A DNA stretch of 29,576 nt from the NCBI GenBank assembly GCA_000434035.1, contig FR893524.1:196517-226092 (forward strand), in the 5' to 3' direction. Numbering within the stretch: position 1 is the first letter of the stretch; every line of letters begins with the position of its first letter. Origin of the DNA: Clostridium sp. CAG:452 (GTDB lineage Bacteria > Bacillota > Clostridia > TANB77 > CAG-508). Under the pieces are notes generated by a model. It searched no databases, had not been told where the DNA came from, and was given only the letters and a program-made list of their open reading frames with translations. The position numbers and the translations under genes were made by a program. Below are positions 1 through 6,616 of this stretch, one piece after another.

Positions 1-231
1 CCAGACAATATAATATCAGGAAAAATAATATCAAACTTAAAAGAAATTTCTGTAAGTGTTAAAGACAATACAGAAGAAATATCAAAAAAAGTGAAAAAAA
101 TTATAACACAAAAATCAGGATTACACAGAAGGCTTGTTGAAGCTTTCCCTAATATAAAAGCAAAAGTTAATTTAAAGGATTGGATAACAAAAGGTGAAGA
201 AAAAATAAATGAACTAAAAAACAGAAAATAA
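1..231 (+). CDS. C-terminal end of an unrecognised protein (partial)
   Basis: An open frame runs from the first base to a TAA at 229-231 and gives the last 76 residues of a protein whose start lies outside the window. The segment is lysine-rich (ending KINELKNRK), has no membrane segment and no motif I recognise. Codon use (AAA, ATA, AGA, GAA) matches the neighbouring genes. A terminator-like hairpin follows within 20 bases, which supports this being the true end of a transcription unit. No function can be assigned from this fragment. Confidence 0.6.
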   Translation, partial: PDNIISGKIISNLKEISVSVKDNTEEISKKVKKIITQKSGLHRRLVEAFPNIKAKVNLKDWITKGEEKINELKNRK

Positions 232-245
232 AATTATTTCTATAC

Positions 246-275
246 AGGACGCACTACTTGCGTCCTTATTGTATT
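246..275 (+). terminator. Hairpin terminator after the upstream gene
   Basis: A perfect 8-bp stem, AGGACGCA (246-253) and TGCGTCCT (259-266), encloses the loop CTACT and is followed by the T-rich stretch TATTGTATT. The T-run is interrupted, so termination may be incomplete. The stem is much more GC-rich than its surroundings, and its place just after a stop codon supports the call. Confidence 0.7.
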
Positions 276-293
276 AAATAAATATAAATTTTC

Positions 294-326
294 ACCTAGT
301 TAGGTCAAAAAATGTCTACAAATGTC
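294..326. promoter_or_regulatory. Possible operator region upstream of the 418 operon
   Basis: Two small patterns precede the promoter at 359-387. One is a short palindrome ACCTAGTTAGGT at 294-305. The other is a direct repeat AAATGTC at 310-316 and 320-326 with a 10-bp period, which would place both copies on the same face of the helix. The 232-417 gap has no gene. The patterns could bind a regulator, but chance is possible in such AT-rich DNA. Confidence 0.25.
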
Positions 327-358
327 GATATTTTCTAATCTTTAACGTTTTACAAATC

Positions 359-387
359 TTTACAATTTTATCATTTTAGTGTATATT
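359..387 (+). promoter_or_regulatory. Sigma-A-type promoter for the 418-5680 operon
   Basis: TTTACA (359-364) and TATATT (382-387) are separated by exactly 17 bases. The predicted start of transcription near 394 would leave a short leader of about 24 nt. A good ribosome binding site (GAAGGGA) lies just before the ATG at 418. Confidence 0.6.
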
Positions 388-417
388 ATATAAAGATTAT
401 ATGAAAGAAGGGAAAAT

Positions 418-1818
418 ATGGAAAAATTTGAAGAATTAAGGAAAAAATATAATTGTTTTATTTTTGATGATTATAAAATTATTCAAGAAGATAATGATAC
501 AATTGAAATAACATTTTATTTTGAAATATTTGGATTAAAAAAATTTAAACCAATAATAAAAATAAGTAAATTAGATATAGATTTTGACAAAATAAATACA
601 AAAACATTAAAAGCTATAGCATTCAATATGGGAATGATAGAGTTAATTAGCTATTGGAAAGCAACATGCCCAAAAAGAATACTTATAGAATGTGGTAAAT
701 TAACTCAAGAACAAATAGACTGGTTTAAAAAAATATATTATAATGGACTTAGCGAGTTTAGATATATTAATCATATAGAAAAAATACCTATGGATGAATT
801 ATTCCAAATAGAATGTAATTGTAGACCTGAATATGCTAATACAAGTAGGTATAATGAGACAAGCATGGAATATAAAGGCTCATTAATTCCAGTGGGCGGA
901 GGAAAAGATTCTTGCGTTACATTAGAATTATTAAAAGAACATAAAAAAGACAATTTATGTTTGGTGATAGGAGATAAAGCTCCACAATTAAAGGCAATAA
1001 AAAAAGCAGGATATAAAGATGATCAAATAATACACATAAAAAGAACAATAGATAAAAGATTGTTAGAGTTAAACGAAAAAGGCTTTTTAAATGGACACAC
1101 ACCATTTTCTGCAATGCTTGCTTTTACATCTTACTTTGTTGCATACTTGTCAGGAAAAAAATATATAGCAGTTTCAAATGAGCAAAGTAGCAATGAAAGT
1201 AATATAGAAGGAGAAAAAATAAATCACCAATACTCAAAAAGCTTTGAGTTTGAAGAAGAATTTAGATGGTATATAAACAATTATTTAGAGGATCATGTAC
1301 AATATTTTAGTATGCTAAGACCATTAAATGAATTACAAATAGCTAAATTATTTTCAAACATGAAAAAATATCATAAAATATTTAGAAGCTGTAATATAGG
1401 TAGTAAAGAAACTCCTTGGAAATGGTGTTGCAATTGTTCAAAATGCTTATTTGTATTTATAATACTTAGTCCGTATTTATATAAAAAGAAATTAGTAAAA
1501 ATATTTAAAAAAGATTTATATGAGAATAAAGATTTGCTAAATATTTTTATAGAATTATGCGGTTATGGAGAAGTAAAGCCATTTGAATGCGTAGGAACAC
1601 CAGAGGAAGTAAATTATGCAATAAGTAGAACCATTAAACAATTAGAAACAGAAGGAAAAGAACTACCATATTTACTAAATTATTATAAAGAGAATTATAA
1701 ATTGGTAGATACAAATACTGATATAGAAAAAAGATATAATGAAGAAAATAATGTACCAAAAGAATTTGAAAAGTTATTAAAAGATTTGATTTTTAATGAT
1801 GAAAATGAAAAAATATAA
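418..1818 (+). CDS. murL: PP-loop protein, likely MurL-type UDP-MurNAc-L-Ala-L-Glu epimerase
   Basis: This 466-residue protein has a PP-loop-like nucleotide-binding motif, PVGGGKDS, at about residues 158-165. A second conserved-looking block is SNEQSSNES (about 253-261). A cysteine cluster, WCCNCSKC, lies at about 336-343, and KPFECVGT follows near 387. The pattern matches my recollection of the MurL family. In Xanthomonas, MurL uses ATP to epimerise the terminal L-glutamate of UDP-MurNAc-L-Ala-L-Glu, the product of MurD2, replacing glutamate racemase in peptidoglycan synthesis. The assignment is by motif recall, not alignment; the alternative is another ATP-pyrophosphatase, for example a tRNA thiolation or QueC-like enzyme. 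The ATG at 418 follows a clear ribosome binding site and promoter. It leads an operon whose next gene starts 10 bases after its stop. Confidence 0.6.
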   Translation: MEKFEELRKKYNCFIFDDYKIIQEDNDTIEITFYFEIFGLKKFKPIIKISKLDIDFDKINTKTLKAIAFNMGMIELISYWKATCPKRILIECGKLTQEQIDWFKKIYYNGLSEFRYINHIEKIPMDELFQIECNCRPEYANTSRYNETSMEYKGSLIPVGGGKDSCVTLELLKEHKKDNLCLVIGDKAPQLKAIKKAGYKDDQIIHIKRTIDKRLLELNEKGFLNGHTPFSAMLAFTSYFVAYLSGKKYIAVSNEQSSNESNIEGEKINHQYSKSFEFEEEFRWYINNYLEDHVQYFSMLRPLNELQIAKLFSNMKKYHKIFRSCNIGSKETPWKWCCNCSKCLFVFIILSPYLYKKKLVKIFKKDLYENKDLLNIFIELCGYGEVKPFECVGTPEEVNYAISRTIKQLETEGKELPYLLNYYKENYKLVDTNTDIEKRYNEENNVPKEFEKLLKDLIFNDENEKI

Positions 1819-1828
1819 GGAGCAAAAA

Positions 1829-2539
1829 ATGTTAAATCAATTTTCAAGGACAGAAATGCTTATAGGAGAAGAAGGAATAAATAGATTAAACGATTCCAAA
1901 GTTGCTATATTTGGTATAGGCGGAGTAGGATCATATGTTGCTGAAGCACTAGCAAGATGTGGAGTAGGAAAATTTATACTAGTAGATAATGATAAAGTAA
2001 CAATTACAAATATTAATAGGCAGATAATTGCAACAACCAAAACAATAGGCCAGTACAAAGTAGATTTAATGAAACAAAGAATATTAGATATTAATCCAGA
2101 AGCAAAAATAGAAATATATAAAACTTTTTATATGCCAGATTGTAATGAAGAAATATTGGATAGTTCAGTGAGTTATGTAGTAGATGCAATAGATACAGTA
2201 ACAGCTAAAATATTCTTAGTAGAAGAAGCTACAAGGCTAAATATTCCAGTTATATCAAGTATGGGAACGGGAAACAAGCTAGATCCTAGTAAGTTTGAAA
2301 TAACAGATATATACAAAACAAGTGTATGTCCACTAGCAAAAGTAATGAGAAAAGAATTAAGGCAGAGAAACATAAAAAAACTAAATGTTCTATATTCAAA
2401 AGAAGAACCTGTAAAACCAAGAAAAGAGAGTGAAGAAAAAACAGCCAAAAGACAAGTGCCAGGTAGCATAGCTTTTTCACCATCAGTTGCAGGGCTTATG
2501 ATTGCTAGCAAGGTAGTAAAAGATTTAATAAATATTTAA
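1829..2539 (+). CDS. tcdA: tRNA threonylcarbamoyladenosine dehydratase (TcdA/CsdL)
   Basis: TcdA is an E1-like, ATP-dependent enzyme that converts t6A37 of tRNA to its cyclic form ct6A. The 236-residue product opens with the family's FSRTEMLIGEEGI segment and has the Rossmann nucleotide-binding motif GIGGVGSY at about 29-36. Further family features are VDNDKVTITNINRQ and the DAIDTVTAK segment. A conserved cysteine lies in TSVCPLAKVMRKELR, and GSIAFSPSVAG lies near the C-terminus. I place the start at 1829 because AAGGAG at 1817-1822 sits 6 bases upstream. A longer reading from 1796 would begin inside the previous gene without its own binding site. It is the second gene of the 418-5680 operon. 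Length and motifs are normal for the family. Confidence 0.9.
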   Translation: MLNQFSRTEMLIGEEGINRLNDSKVAIFGIGGVGSYVAEALARCGVGKFILVDNDKVTITNINRQIIATTKTIGQYKVDLMKQRILDINPEAKIEIYKTFYMPDCNEEILDSSVSYVVDAIDTVTAKIFLVEEATRLNIPVISSMGTGNKLDPSKFEITDIYKTSVCPLAKVMRKELRQRNIKKLNVLYSKEEPVKPRKESEEKTAKRQVPGSIAFSPSVAGLMIASKVVKDLINI

Positions 2540-2556
2540 TTAAAAGGTGATAATAG

Positions 2557-3576
2557 ATGCAAAAAGAAAAATTAGAAGAAATAAAAAATATGCCAAAAGT
2601 TGTTTTACACTTGCATTTAGATGGTTCCTTAAGACCAGAAACTGTATATAATTGGCTTAAACAAGGAGAAAATAATGTTACATTAGAAGAGGTAAAAGAA
2701 AAATTAATGGTAGATAAAGACTGTAGAGATTTAAATCAATATTTGCAAAAATTCGATTTACCATTAAAAGTTTTACAAACAGAAGACCATATTGAACAAG
2801 CTACATACGAATTGTTTGAAGATTTAGCAAAACAAAATGTAATATATGCAGAAGTGAGATTTGCTCCAAGTTTACATACACAAGAGGGATTGTCTTATGA
2901 AAGAGTAGTAGAATCAGCAATAAAAGGAATGAATAGAGCTAAAAAAGAGTTTAAAATAGAAGGCAATTTGCTATTATGCTGTATGAGAGGAGAAGATAAT
3001 ACATTAAGTAATTTAACTACAGTTGCAACAGCAAAAAAATATTTAAACCATGGAGTATGTGGGTTAGATTTGGCAGGAGCAGAAGCATTATTTCCAACTT
3101 CTGAATTTGCAGATATATTTAAAGTAGCTAAAGAACAAAATATACCATTTACTATACATGCTGGGGAAGCAGCAGGCCCAGAAAGTATAAAAAATGCTTT
3201 AAAAATGGGAGCAAAAAGAATTGGTCATGGAGTAAGATGTTTAGAAGACCCAAAATTAGTTGGAGAATTAATAGAAAAAGAAATACCATTAGAAATATGT
3301 CCAATAAGTAATTTGCAAACAAAGGCAACAGGAGAACATCATCCAATAGAAGAACTTTATAAAAAAGGAATTAAAGTATCTATAAATCCAGACAATGACA
3401 CAGTATCTAATACAAATATAATTGAAGAATATAAATGGGTTATAGAACATACAAATCTAACAATAGATGATATAGCCAACATGAATAAAAGTGCAATTAG
3501 AGGAGCATTTATATCACCACAAGAAAAGTCTAAATTGATATCTAAAATATTAAAAAAAGATGAAAAAAAGAGGTAA
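2557..3576 (+). CDS. add: Adenosine deaminase
   Basis: Adenosine deaminase hydrolyses adenosine to inosine and ammonia in the cytoplasm. The 339-residue sequence keeps the zinc and catalytic residues in order. These are HLHLDGS (H18 and H20), HAGEA (H201 with E204), GHGVR (H224), ICPISN and NPDND (D279/D281). Length is typical. The ATG is preceded by AAAAGGTG. The ribokinase gene starts 2 bases after this stop and a nucleoside hydrolase follows. The three make a coherent purine-nucleoside salvage set: this enzyme supplies inosine for the hydrolase. Confidence 0.93.
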   Translation: MQKEKLEEIKNMPKVVLHLHLDGSLRPETVYNWLKQGENNVTLEEVKEKLMVDKDCRDLNQYLQKFDLPLKVLQTEDHIEQATYELFEDLAKQNVIYAEVRFAPSLHTQEGLSYERVVESAIKGMNRAKKEFKIEGNLLLCCMRGEDNTLSNLTTVATAKKYLNHGVCGLDLAGAEALFPTSEFADIFKVAKEQNIPFTIHAGEAAGPESIKNALKMGAKRIGHGVRCLEDPKLVGELIEKEIPLEICPISNLQTKATGEHHPIEELYKKGIKVSINPDNDTVSNTNIIEEYKWVIEHTNLTIDDIANMNKSAIRGAFISPQEKSKLISKILKKDEKKR

Positions 3577-3578
3577 AA

Positions 3579-4500
3579 ATGAAAAAAATACTTGTAATAG
3601 GTAGTTTGAATATGGATTATAGTATTCAATTAGAAAGAAGACCAAAAACTGGTGAAACAGTAAAAGCAAAAGAATATATTAATAGTGAGGGCGGAAAAGG
3701 AGCAAATCAAGCTTATACAATAGGAAAACTTGGCGGAAATGTTGATATGATAGGAGCTGTTGGAGAAGATGAAAATGGTAATAAACTAAAAAGCAATTTA
3801 GAATCTGTAAATGTTGACATTTCGGCAATAGAAACTATAAAAGAAACACAAACAGGAACAGCTTTTATAACAGTAGACAAAACAGGAGATAATAGCATTA
3901 TAATAATTGCAGGAGCAAATCGGAAAAGTTAATAAAGAAATTATTGACAAAAATAGAGAAAAAATAGAAGAAGCCGATATTATATTAATGCAATTAGAAA
4001 TTCCAATAGAAACAGTAGAATATGTATGTAAAATAGCAAAAAACAAAAAAATAATATTAGATCCAGCACCAGCAAACAATAAAATTACCAGTAAAATTTT
4101 AGAAAAAGTATATGTTTTAAAACCAAATGAAACAGAACTTAATATATTAACAGGAATGCCAACAGATAGTTTAGAGGAAATAATAGTTGCAGCTAAAAGC
4201 CTTTTACAAAAAGGCGTAAAAAATGTTGTTGTAAGTTTAGGTGGAAAAGGGTCAATATTAATAAATAACGAAAAACACCAGTATTTTAAAGCCTTAGAAA
4301 CAAAAGTTGTTGATACAACAGCAGCAGGAGATAGTTTTATAGCGGCAATCGCATTAGGAATATCATTAAATAAAAACCTAGAAGAAAGTATTAATTTGGC
4401 AAATAAAGTGGCAACATTAACAGTATCAAAACAAGGTGCCCAAAAATCAGTCCCATCAATGAAAGAAGTAATAGAATTTGACAAAATTGAAATAAAATAA
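3579..4500 (+). CDS. rbsK: Ribokinase with one +1 frame shift at CGG
   Basis: Ribokinase phosphorylates D-ribose to ribose-5-phosphate. The first frame begins MKKILVIGSLNMDYSIQ and has the sugar-binding GGKGANQA (about residues 38-45). It then reaches IIAGAN, CGG (3921-3923) and a stop at 3930-3932. Skipping only C3921 gives GAN-GKVN and continues through DPAPANN, KPNETE, VVSLGGKG and DTTAAGDSF with its catalytic Asp. The restored product is 306 residues, a normal ribokinase length. Codon use on both sides matches neighbouring genes and there is no other damage. It sits between adenosine deaminase and a nucleoside hydrolase that releases ribose. It could be a recent pseudogene or a sequence error, but the break is identical in kind to six in the P-type ATPase. 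Confidence 0.85.
3921..3924 (+). other. CGGA +1 shift site 1 (ribokinase)
   Basis: The reading is GCA GGA GCA AAT, then CGG in the current frame. Dropping C3921 gives GGA AAA GTT AAT and restores the ribokinase sequence GANGKVN. This is the only site with a good Shine-Dalgarno-like AGGAG close upstream (3911-3915), reminiscent of the RF2 shift site. The other six sites do not share it. Confidence 0.85.
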
Positions 4501-4537
4501 TATAATTATGTAAATTATTTTGTAAAAGGAGAAAAAA

Positions 4538-5680
4538 ATGAAAAAACAAATTATTATAGACAATGATGGAGGTACAGATGACTTTGTCGCAATACTATAT
4601 GCTTTTTTATCTAAAAAATTTGATGTAAAGGCAATTAGTTTAGTAGCAGGAAATACAGATGTAAACAATGTAAAAGAAAATGTTTTTAAAGCTTTAGAAA
4701 TGGCAGGAGTAACACCAGAAGAAGCTGAAAAAATAGGAATTTATTTACCTGAAAGAGTAAACGAAAATATTATTTCGGATGGAGCACAAGGAGATAACGG
4801 ATTAGGTAATGTTAAATATGAACCAGCAGTTGGCTATAAAATTAATACAAACACAGCAGAAGATATGTTAATAGATGCAGTAAATAAAAATCCAAATGCT
4901 ATTTCTATAGTTGCAACAGGCCCCCTAACTAATATAGCAAGTGTATTAGATAAAGACCCTGAATTTGCAAAAAAGGTAAAAGAAATAGTAATAATGGGTG
5001 GAGATGAAGGCGGAGGTAATATAACACCTTATGCAGAATTTAATATATATCAAGATCCAGAAGCGGCAAAAAAAGTTTTTGAAGCAGGATTTGAAAATAT
5101 AACAATGATAGGTTTTAACATAACAAAACAAATAACATTTTGCCCAGAAGTAGAGAAATTTTTAAAAGAAAATGGTGAAGAAGGAAAATTTTTATATGAT
5201 ATTACAAGAGTTACAGCAGATTTAGATAGAGGAAAAAACAAAGTAGACGGAGCTAGTATGAATGATATTTTAACACTTATGTATTTGCTTGAAGAAGAGG
5301 GAATATTTGAAACTAAGCAAGCTGGGATAAAAGTTGATACAAGTAACAACGAGACAAGAGGACAAACACAAGTAATAGCAAACAATGAAGATTTAGCATC
5401 ATGCAATGTAGTTACAGGGGCAGATGGAACAAAGCTAATTAGAGAAATGTTAACAACTATATTTCCAGATAAAACAAAAGATATAGAAAATGCTCTAGAA
5501 GGAAGAGAAGATAGAATAAAAGTTAGAAACTATTTAATAAGAAATTTACCAGCAAGAAAAGAAGAAGTTTTAAGGCTATGGAATCAAGAAGGAGCAGAAG
5601 TAATAATGCGAGATATAGAAGAACTTATAGAAGAAGCCAAAAAAAGGGCAGCAAAATTAAAAGACAAAGATGAAAGATAA
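4538..5680 (+). CDS. Nucleoside hydrolase (inosine-uridine type)
   Basis: This family hydrolyses the N-glycosidic bond of nucleosides, giving a free base and ribose. The 380-residue product starts with the calcium/ribose-binding Asp cluster IIIDNDGGTDD (D8, D10, D14, D15), in the position of the usual DTDPGxDD. It continues with TGPLTNIA, IVIMGGDEGGG and AEFNIYQDPEAA. The stretch equivalent to the family's HD-containing motif reads SMNDILTL, so the histidine used by inosine-uridine enzymes appears replaced; substrate preference is therefore uncertain. A charged, probably helical tail of about 60 residues (ending AKKRAAKLKDKDER) goes beyond the usual core. AAAAGGAG precedes the ATG. As last gene of the operon it links adenosine deaminase (makes inosine) to ribokinase (uses ribose). 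Confidence 0.85.
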   Translation: MKKQIIIDNDGGTDDFVAILYAFLSKKFDVKAISLVAGNTDVNNVKENVFKALEMAGVTPEEAEKIGIYLPERVNENIISDGAQGDNGLGNVKYEPAVGYKINTNTAEDMLIDAVNKNPNAISIVATGPLTNIASVLDKDPEFAKKVKEIVIMGGDEGGGNITPYAEFNIYQDPEAAKKVFEAGFENITMIGFNITKQITFCPEVEKFLKENGEEGKFLYDITRVTADLDRGKNKVDGASMNDILTLMYLLEEEGIFETKQAGIKVDTSNNETRGQTQVIANNEDLASCNVVTGADGTKLIREMLTTIFPDKTKDIENALEGREDRIKVRNYLIRNLPARKEEVLRLWNQEGAEVIMRDIEELIEEAKKRAAKLKDKDER

Positions 5681-5730
5681 AATTACAAAGATAAAAGGCA
5701 ATTAAAATAAAATTTTATAAAAAAGAATAA

Positions 5731-5780
5731 CCCCCTAAAATATGAATAAAATTAAATAACATATTTTAGGGGGGCTTTTT
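5731..5780 (+). terminator. Strong terminator abutting, and sharing bases with, the next gene's RBS
   Basis: CCCCCTAAAATATG (5731-5744) pairs perfectly over 14 bp with CATATTTTAGGGGG (5760-5773). The loop has 15 bases and the stem is followed by GCTTTTT ending at 5780. The next base is the A of the ATG at 5781. The only Shine-Dalgarno-like sequence for that gene, AGGGGGG (5768-5774), is the 3' arm of the stem. In a read-through transcript the hairpin would hide it. A transcript starting inside the loop would leave it free. Confidence 0.85.
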
Positions 5781-6557
5781 ATGTTTTGGGTAACAAATAA
5801 AGATAGATTAGTATCAGTTGGAATAGCATTAAGTACAGTACTTGTATTGTTTTTGTTAGCAGCTACATTTAAAACTCAGAATATAGGAACAAGTATTCAA
5901 ACATCTGCAAAAACTTCTAAAATGCTACCAATATATAATGTAGATACAGAAGAAAATAAGGTTGCTCTTACAATAAATTGTGCATGGAACGCAGATGATA
6001 TAGATTTAATATTAGGAACTTTAACAAAAAATCAAGTAAAAGCAACATTTTTTATGGTTGGAGATTGGATAGAAAAATTTCCAGAAGCGGTAAAGAAAAT
6101 ATATGAAAGTGGAAATGAAATTGCAAATCACTCAGAATCACATCCACATGTAAATAACCTTCCATATGAAAAAAATGTAGAGCAAATAACAAAATGCTCA
6201 GAACGAGTAAAACAAATAACAGGTAATCCAACAACGTTATATAGAGGACCTTATGGAGAATATAACGATACAGTACTAAAAGCAGCAGAAGCATCAAATC
6301 ATATTACAATACAATGGAACATAGATTCTTTAGACTATAAAGGTCTTACAGCAGAACAAATGTGGGAAAGAATAGGACCTAAATTGCAAAAAGGAAGTAT
6401 AATACTTATGCATAATGGGACAGAAAATACAGCATTAAGCTTAGATACATTAATAAAAAACATAAAAGGAAAAGAATATGAAATAGTTACAGTATCAGAT
6501 TTAATTTATAAGGATAATTACACAATAGATAACAATGGAGTACAACATAAATTGTAA
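5781..6557 (+). CDS. Membrane-anchored polysaccharide deacetylase, PdaB-like
   Basis: This 258-residue protein has one N-terminal transmembrane anchor (about residues 13-29) and an extracellular NodB-type domain. Motifs in order are the metal-binding HSESHPHV histidines, RGPYGEY (the family's RPPYG loop), WNIDSLDYK and ILMHNG. The first motif, normally TFDDG, reads TINCAWNADD, so the usual leading Asp is missing. Such variation occurs in PdaB-like sporulation members, and activity is uncertain. PdaB-like proteins act on spore cortex or cell-wall glycans, which hints at a spore former (inference). The start at 5781 is fixed by the preceding T-run and by AGGGGGG 6 bases upstream, inside a terminator stem. 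No clear sigma-A promoter is visible, so a sporulation sigma factor is possible but unproven. Confidence 0.8.
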   Translation: MFWVTNKDRLVSVGIALSTVLVLFLLAATFKTQNIGTSIQTSAKTSKMLPIYNVDTEENKVALTINCAWNADDIDLILGTLTKNQVKATFFMVGDWIEKFPEAVKKIYESGNEIANHSESHPHVNNLPYEKNVEQITKCSERVKQITGNPTTLYRGPYGEYNDTVLKAAEASNHITIQWNIDSLDYKGLTAEQMWERIGPKLQKGSIILMHNGTENTALSLDTLIKNIKGKEYEIVTVSDLIYKDNYTIDNNGVQHKL

Positions 6558-6567
6558 TAAATTAAAA

Positions 6568-6616
6568 ATACAAGCATAAGATTAATTAATAAAATTACAA
6601 AGGAGAGTGCTTGTAT
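6568..6616 (+). promoter_or_regulatory. Inverted repeat covering the P-type ATPase start
   Basis: ATACAAGCA (6568-6576) is the exact reverse complement of TGCTTGTAT (6608-6616). The right arm ends within the ATG at 6615 and the 31-base loop carries the ribosome binding site AAAGGAG (6599-6605). A 9-bp stem with a long loop could lower access to the start codon, or be a DNA-level operator. Confidence 0.4.

Noticed and set aside
232..417. Riboswitch in the leader of the first operon
   Set aside because: The promoter at 359-387 leaves only about 24 nt of leader, too short for a riboswitch, and no known aptamer pattern is visible upstream.
771..953. Open frames on the minus strand throughout the window
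   Set aside because: They all lie opposite well-supported genes, have Phe/Leu/Ser-rich compositions typical of antisense frames in AT-rich DNA, and lack binding sites or motifs.
1796..1828. Upstream start for tcdA
   Set aside because: It lies inside the previous gene; the AAGGAG at 1817-1822 points to 1829.
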